A stretch of DNA of 64,000 nucleotides from Phenylobacterium deserti. Its GTDB lineage: Bacteria; Pseudomonadota; Alphaproteobacteria; Caulobacterales; Caulobacteraceae. Positions 30,231-37,549 of the stretch are shown here, in pieces. The stretch covers positions 1 through 64,000 of the forward strand of contig NZ_QFYR01000004.1 in assembly GCF_003254705.1 (NCBI RefSeq). The letters run 5' to 3'. Each line of letters begins with the position of its first letter. The stretch's first letter is position 1. The position numbers and the translations under genes were made by a program. Under the pieces are notes generated by a model. It saw nothing but the letters and a program-made list of their open reading frames with translations, had not been told where the DNA came from and made no database searches.

Positions 30231-30992
30231 TCAGCCTGTCACCACCAGGTCGCGCTGATCCGCTGGAATATTGTCGTAGATGGTGGCCGGGGTGATGTTC
30301 AGCCGGCGCCGTGCGCTGGCCAGCGGCTCGGCCATCAGCTTGTGGTAGTCCTCGCCTAGCAGCCAGCGTGCGGCCTTGCCGCGGCGGTAGCCCTGCCAGA
30401 TCGCCCGGATGTACGGCTGCTTTGGCGCGGTGAGCGAGCGGAAGCCAGCCCCGACCGCGATCAGCAGCCACCCAAGTCCTTTGGTCTGAGCGTAGGAGAA
30501 GGCGACCAGGCACGCCTCGCCCAGCGCGTCGCGGTGATAGCCGGACAGGATGTGCCAGATGTCGTGGACGTCCCGGGTGCGCCGGCCGAACCACGCGTAG
30601 GGATGGGGATCTTCGATCGCAGCGAGGCCCTCGCGGCTCACTTCCGCGAGGCCTTCCGCGGAGAGGCGTTCGGAGCGCACGAACTCGCGATAAGCGGCGC
30701 CGACTGTGCCTTCGGCGAAGGCGTCGAGCCACGCGTCATCCATGAGGCGCTGGGCGAACTCCTCCCGTTCATAGGCGATCCGCCCGCCCTGAACCGTGCC
30801 CAGCAGCTGGTGATAGCCGCGCGCCGTGGCCTGCCCGTTCAAGGCCCGCATGATCTCGAAGACCTGGGTAGTGTCGTCCTTGTTCGCCAGCAGCCGGCGC
30901 AAGGCGCGCAAGGCGTGCGGCCAGTCGAGCTTGGGGCGGACCACTCGGCTGGGCGCCATCTCCGGATCGTAAGCGTCAGCGGCCAAAGCCAT
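30231..30992 (-). CDS. Coq4 family protein
   Basis: A 253-residue protein with the Coq4 metal-binding motif HDIWH...E (His143, Asp144, His147, Glu159), preceded by RRTRDVHD, and the family N-terminal block ALRALRRLLANKDDTTQVFEIMRALNG. In mitochondria Coq4 supports ubiquinone synthesis, with a reported role in C1 decarboxylation/hydroxylation; bacterial members are less studied. The frame can start at 31043, but that ATG sits inside a 32-bp palindrome. The ATG at 30992 is used, with GAGG upstream at wide spacing; 30959 is a further option. Confidence 0.78.
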   Translation of the reverse strand: MALAADAYDPEMAPSRVVRPKLDWPHALRALRRLLANKDDTTQVFEIMRALNGQATARGYHQLLGTVQGGRIAYEREEFAQRLMDDAWLDAFAEGTVGAAYREFVRSERLSAEGLAEVSREGLAAIEDPHPYAWFGRRTRDVHDIWHILSGYHRDALGEACLVAFSYAQTKGLGWLLIAVGAGFRSLTAPKQPYIRAIWQGYRRGKAARWLLGEDYHKLMAEPLASARRRLNITPATIYDNIPADQRDLVVTG

Positions 30993-31019
30993 GGAACAAG
31001 CGACCTCGTAAGGTTGACC

Positions 31020-31051
31020 GCTAAAAGATGACGCCAGCGTCATCTTTTAGC
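31020..31051. promoter_or_regulatory. 32-bp perfect palindrome, candidate operator
   Basis: Two exact 15-base arms, GCTAAAAGATGACGC at 31020-31034 and its complement at 31037-31051, separated by CA. It lies between divergent coq4-like and ribbon-helix-helix genes, 28 bases upstream of the Coq4 start used here and 42 bases upstream of the other. Length, perfection and AT-rich outer half-sites suggest a high-affinity operator for a dimeric (possibly TetR-like) regulator; none is encoded next to it, although the adjacent RHH protein is a candidate. Confidence 0.6.
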
Positions 31052-31092
31052 AAGAGGCTTGCCCGAGCGGCGTTTCCAGCCACAAGGCTCTT

Positions 31093-31344
31093 ATGGCTCA
31101 ACTGCGTAAACGCTCCCTTCAGCTCGCCGGGCACCAGACCTCCATCGCCCTGGAGCCGGAGTTCTGGGCGGTCCTGGAAGAGATGGCGAAGGCGCAGGGC
31201 GCCAGCCTCGCCGCGCTCATCCTGAGGATCGACGCAGGACGCGGCGAGCGCGCCTTGGCTTCAGCCTGCCGAGTGGCCGCCCTCGCCTACGCCCGCGCCG
31301 ATAGGGCCGGCGCTACTGCGCCGGCGGCTGAGCCGGACCGTTGA
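31093..31344 (+). CDS. Ribbon-helix-helix domain protein
   Basis: An 83-residue protein whose residues 6-50 fit the RHH_4 pattern: RSLQLAGHQTSIALEPEFWAVLEEMAK followed by ASLAALILRID. The first strand SLQLAGHQTSIAL would insert into the DNA major groove in a dimer. Related proteins occur next to many alphaproteobacterial genes; their targets are mostly unknown. Only 41 bases separate it from the 32-bp palindrome, so autoregulation is plausible. Its 3' end overlaps the convergent 97-aa gene by 32 bases. Confidence 0.75.
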   Translation: MAQLRKRSLQLAGHQTSIALEPEFWAVLEEMAKAQGASLAALILRIDAGRGERALASACRVAALAYARADRAGATAPAAEPDR

Positions 31345-31606
31345 TCACGCCGGCCGGGGTGCCGGGCGCATCGCCGCTGGGCGGCGTGGCGGGCATGATC
31401 GACGTGCCCTCGGCCTGCGCCGGGGTCGAGCCGCCTTGCGGCGTGCGGTCCGCGCCCTGACGCTGGAGCATGGCGACGACGAGCCAGCCGACCAGCAGGG
31501 CGAGCACGATCCAGACCAACGGCGGGATGTTCCGGGTGCGCTTGCGCGGCTCGCCTCGATCGTAGCTGTCGGGCTGATTGGTCGGGTGGGTGGGTCGTTC
31601 GCTCAT
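31313..31606 (-). CDS. Small single-pass membrane protein, 97 aa
   Basis: A 97-residue protein with a hydrophilic N-terminus, one TM at about residues 28-46 (PPLVWIVLALLVGWLVVAML) and a Pro/Gly/Ala-rich C-terminal tail. The start at 31606 has an AGAGGA box. It is the last of three consecutive genes for tiny one-TM proteins on the minus strand. Its PPLVWIVLAL segment resembles PPFVWAILGI in the preceding 40-aa protein, suggesting related origin. Function unknown. Confidence 0.65.
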   Translation of the reverse strand: MSERPTHPTNQPDSYDRGEPRKRTRNIPPLVWIVLALLVGWLVVAMLQRQGADRTPQGGSTPAQAEGTSIMPATPPSGDAPGTPAGVINGPAQPPAQ

Positions 31607-31625
31607 TCGAAGTCCTCTTGTCTGT

Positions 31626-31748
31626 TCAGCCCCGCAGAAGGCTCGCCACCAGAACGAACAGTCCCACCACCAGGATGCCGAGGATCGCCCAAACAAACGG
31701 GGGCATCGAGTTGCTCCGAGGCTTCTCGGGATGTTCGGGCAAGGTCAT
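31626..31748 (-). CDS. Tiny membrane protein, 40 aa
   Basis: A 41-codon frame that begins MTLPEHPEKP and contains one hydrophobic helix, PPFVWAILGILVVGLFVLVA (about residues 16-35), ending LLRG. Its ATG overlaps the stop of the upstream 72-aa gene as ATGA, and its stop is 19 bases before the next start. Coupling at both ends and the shared PPxVWxxL motif with the downstream protein support a real gene. Function unknown; likely an inner-membrane micropeptide. Confidence 0.6.
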   Translation of the reverse strand: MTLPEHPEKPRSNSMPPFVWAILGILVVGLFVLVASLLRG

Positions 31749-31963
31749 CTGGGTGTCGGGACCGGAGCGTCAGGCAGCCGGGGCGCCTCTGGCAGGCGGG
31801 GGCTCGGCAGGTCGGAAGGAAGCGGTGAGACGATGTTCACATCGCTCGCCGTCTGACGGCCCGCGCTCACGGCCCACCAGACCAGCACCACCGCCAAGGT
31901 GGCGACAACCCCAGCCAAGAAAGCGACCCAGGGGCTCGTGCGTCGTTCAGATGCGTTCGCCAT
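31745..31963 (-). CDS. Small single-pass membrane protein, 72 aa
   Basis: A 72-residue protein: short charged N-terminus (MANASERRTSP), one TM at about 12-31 (WVAFLAGVVATLAVVLVWWAV) and a Pro-rich periplasmic tail. First gene of the three-gene small-protein unit; it ends in an ATGA overlap with the 40-aa gene. Divergent from uvrD, with about 110 bases between starts. No family recognised. Confidence 0.6.
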   Translation of the reverse strand: MANASERRTSPWVAFLAGVVATLAVVLVWWAVSAGRQTASDVNIVSPLPSDLPSPRLPEAPRLPDAPVPTPR

Positions 31964-32073
31964 GGTCGACCCTCCCTCAGAGCGTCTCGTCAGCCTAACG
32001 GGCCCCTCCCAGCGAAGTTCCTGCGGCGGCCTAGCCCCTTAAGTGACGCGTCCGTCGTGCTACATATGTTCCG

Positions 32074-34425
32074 ATGTCTCCTCCCGAATCCCATTCCGAG
32101 TACGAAGCCCCGGCCTTGCGCATCAGCGAGATGGCGCGGCCGCGCGGGCCCGAGGCCGACCTGCTGGGCGGCCTGAACCCTGAACAACGCGATGCGGTGG
32201 AGACCACCGACGGGCCGGTGCTGGTTCTGGCCGGCGCGGGCACCGGCAAGACCCGGGTGCTGACCACGCGCCTGGCGCACATCCTGTCGACGGGCCGTGC
32301 GCGGCCTTGGGAGCTGCTGGCCGTCACCTTCACCAACAAGGCCGCGCGTGAGATGCGCGAGCGGATCACGGCCATGATCGGCCCGACCGCCGAAGGCCTG
32401 CGCTGGCTGGGCACCTTCCACTCGGTGGCCGCCCAGATCCTGCGACGCCACGCCGAGCTGGTGGGCTTGAAATCGAACTACACCATCCTCGACGACGACG
32501 ATCAGGAACGCCTGATCAAACAGATCCTCGAAGCCGAGAACATCGACACCAAGCGCTGGACGCCCAAAGCGCTGGGCGGCCTGATCGATCACTGGAAGAA
32601 CCGCGGCTGGACGCCCGACCGGCTGCCGCCGGCGGAAAGCCAGCACTTCGCGAACGGCCGCGGCCAAGCGCTCTACCGCATGTACCAGGATCGGCTGCGG
32701 GTGCTGAACGCCTGCGACTTCGGCGACCTGCTGCTGCACAACCTGACGATCTTCCAGAACAATCCGGACGTCCTGGCCGAGTACCACGACCGGTTCCGGT
32801 ACGTGCTGGTGGACGAGTATCAGGACACCAACGTCGCCCAGTACCTGTGGCTGCGCCTGCTGGCCCAGAAGCGGCAGAACGTCTGCTGCGTCGGTGACGA
32901 CGACCAGTCGATCTACGGCTGGCGCGGTGCAGAGGTGGACAACATCCTGCGCTTCGAGCGGGACTTCCCCGGCGCCAAGGTGATCCGGCTGGAGCGCAAC
33001 TATCGCTCGACCAGCCACATCCTGGCCGCGGCCTCCGGCCTGATCGCCGCCAACAAGAGCCGCCTGGGAAAGACCCTGTGGACCGAAAGCGAAGGCGGCG
33101 AAAAGGTCATCGTCCGCGGCGTCTGGGACGGCGAGGCCGAAAGCCGGCTAATCGCCGACGAGATCGAACGGGCCCGAAAGGGCTCCACCGACAAGAACCC
33201 GCGCAAGTACCGCGACATCGCCATCCTGGTCCGCGCCTCGTTCCAGATGCGCGCGTTCGAAGAGCGGTTCGTGCTGCTGCAGATCCCCTACACGGTTGTG
33301 GGCGGCCCACGCTTCTTCGAACGGATGGAGATCCGCGATGCGCACGCCTACCTGCGCCTGATCCACTCGCCCGACGACGACTTGGCTTTCGAGCGGATCG
33401 TCAACACGCCCAAGCGGGGCATCGGCGACACCACCGTCCAGAAGCTGCTGCACATCGCACGGGTGAACGGCGTGCCGGCCAGCACCGCCGCGCGCGAGCT
33501 GGTCCGCACGGACGAGCTCGCCGCCAAGACGCGCACGGCCCTGTCCAACTTCCTGCGCGACCTTGATCGCTGGCGCGCCGAGGCGGCGCGGATCCACCAC
33601 GCGCGGCTGATGGAGACCGTGCTGGACGAGAGCGGCTACACGGACGCCCTGCGACTGGACAAGACGCCCACCGCCCAGACCCGGCTGGAGAACCTCAAGG
33701 AACTCGTCCAATCGATGCAGTCGTTCGAGACGCTGGAGAACTATCTCGAGCACGTCTCGCTGGTGATGGATCTCGACCGCGGGGCGGGCGAGGACGCGGT
33801 GCAGATCATGACCCTGCACTCGGCCAAGGGGCTGGAGTTCCCGCTGGTCTTCCTGCCCGGCTGGGAGGAAGGCGTGTTTCCGTCGCAGCGTTCGATGGAC
33901 GAGAAGGGCGAGAAGGGACTCGAGGAGGAGCGCCGGCTGGCCTACGTCGGCATCACCCGCGCCCGCGAGGAGGCCCGCATCTCCTTCGCGGCCAATCGCC
34001 AGGTCTATGGCCGCTGGACCAGCCAGCTGCCGTCGCGCTTCGTCGACGAGCTGCCCCTGGCCAACGTCGAGGCGTCGTCCGAGACGGGCTACTACGGCGG
34101 CGGCCCAGGCATGCAGCAGCATGGCAGCCGCTGGGACGAGAGCCCCTCGTTCGGGGCGGGCTACACCTCGCCGGGCTGGAAGCGCGCTCAGACCTCGGGC
34201 TACCGCGGCAGCCATCCGGGCCGTCAGCAGGTGATCGAGGGCGAAGGCCGGCTCGTAGCCGTGTCAGAAAGCTCGGCCGCCAGCGCCTACAAGCGCGGCG
34301 ACCGGGTCTTTCACGTGAAGTTCGGCTATGGCGGCGTCAAAAGCGTCGAGGGCAACAAGCTCACCGTGTCCTTCGACAAGGCCGGCGAGAAGAAGGTGAT
34401 CGACAGCTTCGTCGAGAAGGCTTGA
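32074..34425 (+). CDS. uvrD: ATP-dependent DNA helicase UvrD/PcrA
   Basis: A 783-residue superfamily 1A 3'-5' helicase for nucleotide excision and mismatch repair. Q motif region LNPEQRDAVETTDGPVLVLAG, Walker A AGAGTGKT (53-60), motif II VDEYQDTN (about 247-254), motif III VGDDDQSIYGWRGA, and motifs V/VI TLHSAKGLEF and YVGITRAREE. The C-terminal KRGDRVFHVKFGYGGVKSVEGNKLTVSFD is the Tudor-like RNA polymerase-binding domain seen in PcrA/UvrD. The start has no strong box. No SOS box is visible upstream. Confidence 0.96.
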   Translation: MSPPESHSEYEAPALRISEMARPRGPEADLLGGLNPEQRDAVETTDGPVLVLAGAGTGKTRVLTTRLAHILSTGRARPWELLAVTFTNKAAREMRERITAMIGPTAEGLRWLGTFHSVAAQILRRHAELVGLKSNYTILDDDDQERLIKQILEAENIDTKRWTPKALGGLIDHWKNRGWTPDRLPPAESQHFANGRGQALYRMYQDRLRVLNACDFGDLLLHNLTIFQNNPDVLAEYHDRFRYVLVDEYQDTNVAQYLWLRLLAQKRQNVCCVGDDDQSIYGWRGAEVDNILRFERDFPGAKVIRLERNYRSTSHILAAASGLIAANKSRLGKTLWTESEGGEKVIVRGVWDGEAESRLIADEIERARKGSTDKNPRKYRDIAILVRASFQMRAFEERFVLLQIPYTVVGGPRFFERMEIRDAHAYLRLIHSPDDDLAFERIVNTPKRGIGDTTVQKLLHIARVNGVPASTAARELVRTDELAAKTRTALSNFLRDLDRWRAEAARIHHARLMETVLDESGYTDALRLDKTPTAQTRLENLKELVQSMQSFETLENYLEHVSLVMDLDRGAGEDAVQIMTLHSAKGLEFPLVFLPGWEEGVFPSQRSMDEKGEKGLEEERRLAYVGITRAREEARISFAANRQVYGRWTSQLPSRFVDELPLANVEASSETGYYGGGPGMQQHGSRWDESPSFGAGYTSPGWKRAQTSGYRGSHPGRQQVIEGEGRLVAVSESSAASAYKRGDRVFHVKFGYGGVKSVEGNKLTVSFDKAGEKKVIDSFVEKA

Positions 34426-34435
34426 GGGCGAGGCG

Positions 34436-34771
34436 GTGGCGGAGCTCATCCACTCCACCACCGCCGTCTACATGCTGGCGAGCCGCAAGCACGGCACGAT
34501 CTACACAGGTGTGAGCGGGCGCTTTCTCCACCGGATCGTCGAGCACCGCGAAGGTCTACGGGAGGGCTTCACCAGCCGGTACCGGGTGAAGCGCCTCGTT
34601 TGGTTCGAGCTGCACCACGCGATCGAACCCGCCATCCGGCGAGAGAAGTCCCTGAAGAAGTACCCGCGAGCGTGGAAGATCAACCTGATCGAGCGCGACA
34701 ATCCGCACTGGCACGACTTGTTCGATGGGCTGCTGCAGGAAGACGGACCGCTGTCGAACGTTCAGAGATGA
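34436..34771 (+). CDS. GIY-YIG endonuclease-like protein (COG2827 type)
   Basis: A 111-residue single-domain protein, starting at GTG 10 bases after uvrD. The GIY-YIG core reads AVYMLASRKHGTIYTGVSG, with the conserved Arg in FLHRIVEHR, the metal-binding Glu region AIRREKSLKKYPRAWKINLIE and the final N-x-x-W-x-D-L. This family of stand-alone GIY-YIG proteins occurs in several copies in many alphaproteobacterial genomes with unclear function. Three bases after its stop begins a long REP-like inverted repeat, which is a notable association. Confidence 0.88.
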   Translation: MAELIHSTTAVYMLASRKHGTIYTGVSGRFLHRIVEHREGLREGFTSRYRVKRLVWFELHHAIEPAIRREKSLKKYPRAWKINLIERDNPHWHDLFDGLLQEDGPLSNVQR

Positions 34772-34773
34772 GA

Positions 34774-34904
34774 CCGTCATGGCCGGGCTTGTCCCGGCCA
34801 CCCATGCACACCCAATCCGCCGATGATCGCGCTGCGGCCGACGGAGCGCCAAGAGCAGCCGCAACGGAGTTCATGGGTGGCCGGGACAAGCCCGGCCATG
34901 ACGG
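34774..34904. repeat. REP-like doublet with 33-bp perfect inverted arms
   Basis: Arms at 34774-34806 and 34872-34904 are exact reverse complements over 33 bases, flanking a 65-base spacer. Each arm contains a smaller palindrome, GGCCGGG-CTTGT-CCCGGCC. This two-REP layout (BIME-like) is different in sequence from the element at 22627-22716. It begins directly after the GIY-YIG gene and ends 12 bases before the DUF7662-like gene. Perfect arm identity suggests recent formation or active maintenance. Confidence 0.8.
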
Positions 34905-34916
34905 AAAGGTTTTGAG

Positions 34917-35534
34917 CTACTTCCGACGCAGCGTGCGGAAGGCGAAGGCGCCGAGCGCTCCGACGATCGCCGCACCGCCGGCCACGAGCGCGCCGACGCC
35001 TTTCATGCGGGTGTTGTGCATCTGGCGTGAGGCGTCTTCGGCCGCTTCCTTCATGAGCGCAGGCTGCACTTCGGTGCTCACGGCCGGCTGGGGCGTCTGC
35101 GCTTCCGGCATCGGAACGCCGCCGGCGCCTTCCTCCGGCTTGGGTGCGGCGGGCTCCTCCACCGTCGGCTGAGCGCCGGCGCTCTCCATGGCGGCGGGCG
35201 GCGCGGGCTTCGGCGCGACCTCCGGCGCCTGCACCTGCGCGCCTTCCGCAAGGGGTTCGAGCTCGGCCACCTGCTGGATCACCGCGGCCGAAGCGGCGCT
35301 GCGGCGGAAGATGACTGTCTCGGCTTGAGGATCGATGTCGCCCACTTCCCAGCCGTGCGCGGCCCAGGCGCGGCTGTGGCTCTTCTCCGGATCGTTGACC
35401 CACCACTTGCGGCCCGTTCGCGCACCCTTGGGCAGCGGAAAGCCCAGCACCTGTTCAAGGTCGGAGAAGTTCGCCCGCCATTCATCGGCCGAGTGACCGC
35501 GCAGTTGTTCAGACAGCGGCTCGTACTTGCTCAT
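34917..35534 (-). CDS. DUF7662-like protein with C-terminal membrane anchor
   Basis: A 205-residue protein. Residues 1-80 (KYEPLSEQLRGHSADEWRANF, VLGFPLPKGARTGRKWWVND, SRAWAAHGWEV and VIFRR) match the short domain I know as DUF7662. It is followed by about 90 residues rich in Pro, Ala and Glu, then a Gly/Ala-rich TM helix (GVGALVAGGAAIVGALGAFAF) with a basic RTLRRK tail. The domain usually occurs alone or with nuclease-type genes; a C-terminal anchor with a long linker is unusual. Function unknown. Confidence 0.6.
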   Translation of the reverse strand: MSKYEPLSEQLRGHSADEWRANFSDLEQVLGFPLPKGARTGRKWWVNDPEKSHSRAWAAHGWEVGDIDPQAETVIFRRSAASAAVIQQVAELEPLAEGAQVQAPEVAPKPAPPAAMESAGAQPTVEEPAAPKPEEGAGGVPMPEAQTPQPAVSTEVQPALMKEAAEDASRQMHNTRMKGVGALVAGGAAIVGALGAFAFRTLRRK

Positions 35535-35657
35535 TGGGGGGCTTCTCCTCTGTTCGGCCCCTCAACGCTTGAGCTGAAAAGATGGCGCCAAGCGGGCTGA
35601 ACCAACTCCCCTGCTGTGCGCTGTTACGCGGAACTCGATCAACAAAGGCATGGGATC

Positions 35658-36182
35658 GTGAAGGGCAAGGCGCTGTACTCGGGGGCGGGCTTGGCGGTGG
35701 TCGCGGGGCTGCTCATGGGAGCGGCGATGAAGCCGGACCTCGGCGTCGCTCGCCCGAACGGACCGCAGATCTTCGGCGAATGGCCGGCGGGCGGACCGAC
35801 CGGTCCCTTCGACACCGACGCCCTGGCGTTCGCCGCCTACGCGTCCAAGATTCCGGACTATGTGCTGGGCACCGACTGGCGCCAGGCGGTCGCCATGCCG
35901 GTGGCCTATCAGGCCGAAGCCTACCAGCCTGAGGAGCCGGCGAGCGACTACCCCGAGTACGCTGAAGCCGAGTACACCGCTCAGAGCTACGACTACAGCC
36001 GGCCTGCCTGGGAAGAGCCAGCCCGCGAGGCGCCGTCGTATCCGTCGATGGCGGGCGGGGTCGCCTATGGGCAGCCGGTGGCCCAAGACGCCGTGGCCGT
36101 GCAGGTGCTGGATGAACCGGCGCCGACGTTCGACCCCGACGCGCCGCCGGAAGCGACCGGCGACACAAGCGTTTCCGGCTGA
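35658..36182 (+). CDS. Hypothetical exported or membrane-anchored protein
   Basis: A 174-residue protein starting at GTG 35658 with an AAAGG box nine bases upstream; an in-frame ATG at 35616 would add 14 residues that look unlike a signal. Residues 2-22 (KGKALYSGAGLAVVAGLLMGAAM) form a signal anchor. The remainder is acidic, rich in Tyr, Pro and Glu, with repeated AEAY/AEYTA-like stretches and no recognisable domain. It is probably a periplasmic disordered protein. Upstream of prmA by 41 bases on the same strand. Confidence 0.6.
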   Translation: MKGKALYSGAGLAVVAGLLMGAAMKPDLGVARPNGPQIFGEWPAGGPTGPFDTDALAFAAYASKIPDYVLGTDWRQAVAMPVAYQAEAYQPEEPASDYPEYAEAEYTAQSYDYSRPAWEEPAREAPSYPSMAGGVAYGQPVAQDAVAVQVLDEPAPTFDPDAPPEATGDTSVSG

Positions 36183-36223
36183 TCCCCCTCGCCTTTCGGA
36201 GCGGTCCCCGCTAGCAGGGGCCC

Positions 36224-37090
36224 ATGACCGAACAGGCCATCCAGATCATCGCCCGCGGCCCGCGCATTGAGGCCGAAGCCGCCGCCGCCCGCATCGACGA
36301 GACGCCGGGCGCCGACACCCTCACCTACTCCATCCTGGAAGAAGACGAGGACCACGACGTCTGGCGCATCGACGCCTTCCCGACTTCGGACGAGGAGCGT
36401 GACGCGACGCTGGAGGCGTTGAAGGCCTTTCCGGAACTTCGGGTCACCACCGAGGTGCTGGCCGACGCCGACTGGCTGGCCATGGCGCTGTCCGGCCTGC
36501 CGCCGGTGCGCGCCGGCCGCTTCTTCATCTACGGCGCCCACGACCGCGGACTTGCGCCGCCGTCGACGGTGAACCTGCGCATCGAGGCGGGCGCCGCCTT
36601 CGGCACCGGCCACCACGGCACCACCGTCGGCTGCCTGATCGCCTATGACCGCCTGCTGAAGCGCAAGAGCTTCCGAAGGGTGCTGGACGTGGGCTGCGGC
36701 ACGGGCGTGCTGGCCATCGCGGCCAGCAAGACCGGCGCGAACGTCGCCGTCGGCACCGACATCGACCGTGTCTCCGTGCGGATCGCCAACGAGAACGCCA
36801 AGCTCAACCGCTCGCAGGCGCGGTTCGTCCACGCCTGGGGGCTGAACGACACCAAAGTGCGGGCCAAGGCGCCCTATGACCTGGTGTTCGCCAACATTCT
36901 CGCCCCGCCGCTCGTCTTCCTGTCGCAGGACATCAAGATGGCGCTGAAGCCCGGCGGCCTTGCAATCCTGTCCGGCCTGCTGCGGACGCAGGAGCGCCGG
37001 GTGCTGGCCGCCTACACTTCGAAGGGCTTCCGCCTCGTGCGTCGCCTGCACCGCGACGCTTGGGCGACGCTGGTGGTTCAGCGGCCCTAG
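36224..37090 (+). CDS. prmA: Ribosomal protein L11 methyltransferase
   Basis: A 288-residue SAM-dependent methyltransferase that trimethylates ribosomal protein L11. After an N-terminal substrate-recognition domain comes the diagnostic [16 protein letters not shown] (about residues 124-139), then SAM motif [16 protein letters not shown] (about 154-168), GTDIDRVSV, and [17 protein letters not shown] (the catalytic NxLxxPL-type segment). Length matches the family. Its stop overlaps the stop of the convergent GIY-YIG-like gene by four bases. Confidence 0.94.
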   Translation: MTEQAIQIIARGPRIEAEAAAARIDETPGADTLTYSILEEDEDHDVWRIDAFPTSDEERDATLEALKAFPELRVTTEVLADADWLAMALSGLPPVRAGRFFIYGAHDRGLAPPSTVNLRIEAGAAFGTGHHGTTVGCLIAYDRLLKRKSFRRVLDVGCGTGVLAIAASKTGANVAVGTDIDRVSVRIANENAKLNRSQARFVHAWGLNDTKVRAKAPYDLVFANILAPPLVFLSQDIKMALKPGGLAILSGLLRTQERRVLAAYTSKGFRLVRRLHRDAWATLVVQRP

Positions 37091-37428
37091 AACATCCGGC
37101 GAGCGCCCATGGCTTCGAGCCAATGGGCCTCCCGCTCCTTCAGCAGGACGTTGCGCGAATAGTCGCTGAGGTCCTCGTCCTCGATCGCCTCCAGCACTTC
37201 GTAGCGGAAGGCCTCAGCCCCGTGCGCGTTCCAGGCGGCCTGCAGCGCGCGGTTCATGTGCGAGCCGAGCCGCAGGCTGAACCAGATCCCGTTCTGCTGC
37301 TGGGCAAGGTTGCGCGAGGCCGCCACCCAGGCCTCGCCCGTGGCGGCGCAGCGAACGGCGAACACCCCAGGCTCGATCTTCCGTTCCTTATAGTCGCGCA
37401 CGGCCTCGCGGCGGCTTTGCCTGTCCAT
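37087..37428 (-). CDS. GIY-YIG nuclease-family protein, divergent type
   Basis: A 113-residue protein: [17 protein letters not shown], then [40 protein letters not shown] and [11 protein letters not shown]. This matches a small proteobacterial family annotated as GIY-YIG-like, in which the GIY and YIG strands are degenerate (GVF...WVAAS). It is unrelated in detail to the protein at 34436. The start at 37428 is supported by an AGGAG box at 8 bases. A 14-bp AT-flanked palindrome lies 53 bases upstream. Function unknown. Confidence 0.7.
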   Translation of the reverse strand: MDRQSRREAVRDYKERKIEPGVFAVRCAATGEAWVAASRNLAQQQNGIWFSLRLGSHMNRALQAAWNAHGAEAFRYEVLEAIEDEDLSDYSRNVLLKEREAHWLEAMGARRMF

Positions 37429-37480
37429 GATCCAGCTCCTTGCCGGTGCGCTGGTAAGCAAGCGCGGGAGCGGAGTCAAT

Positions 37481-37494
37481 TATACCCGGGTATA
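37481..37494. promoter_or_regulatory. 14-bp palindrome, candidate operator
   Basis: TATACCCGGGTATA is perfectly self-complementary and lies between the divergent GIY-YIG-like and aminopeptidase P genes, 53 bases before one start and 56 before the other. Its AT content stands out from the surroundings. The flanking TATATATTGA may include a -10 element for either gene. Confidence 0.45.
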
Positions 37495-37549
37495 TATTGA
37501 GGCTCAGCGCGCCTTTGCCGCGGACGGCCGAAGCGACTAAATCGGACCC

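Noticed and set aside
31985..32073. Possible SOS box in front of uvrD
   Set aside because: GTTC occurs twice, but neither copy has a second GTTC seven bases away.
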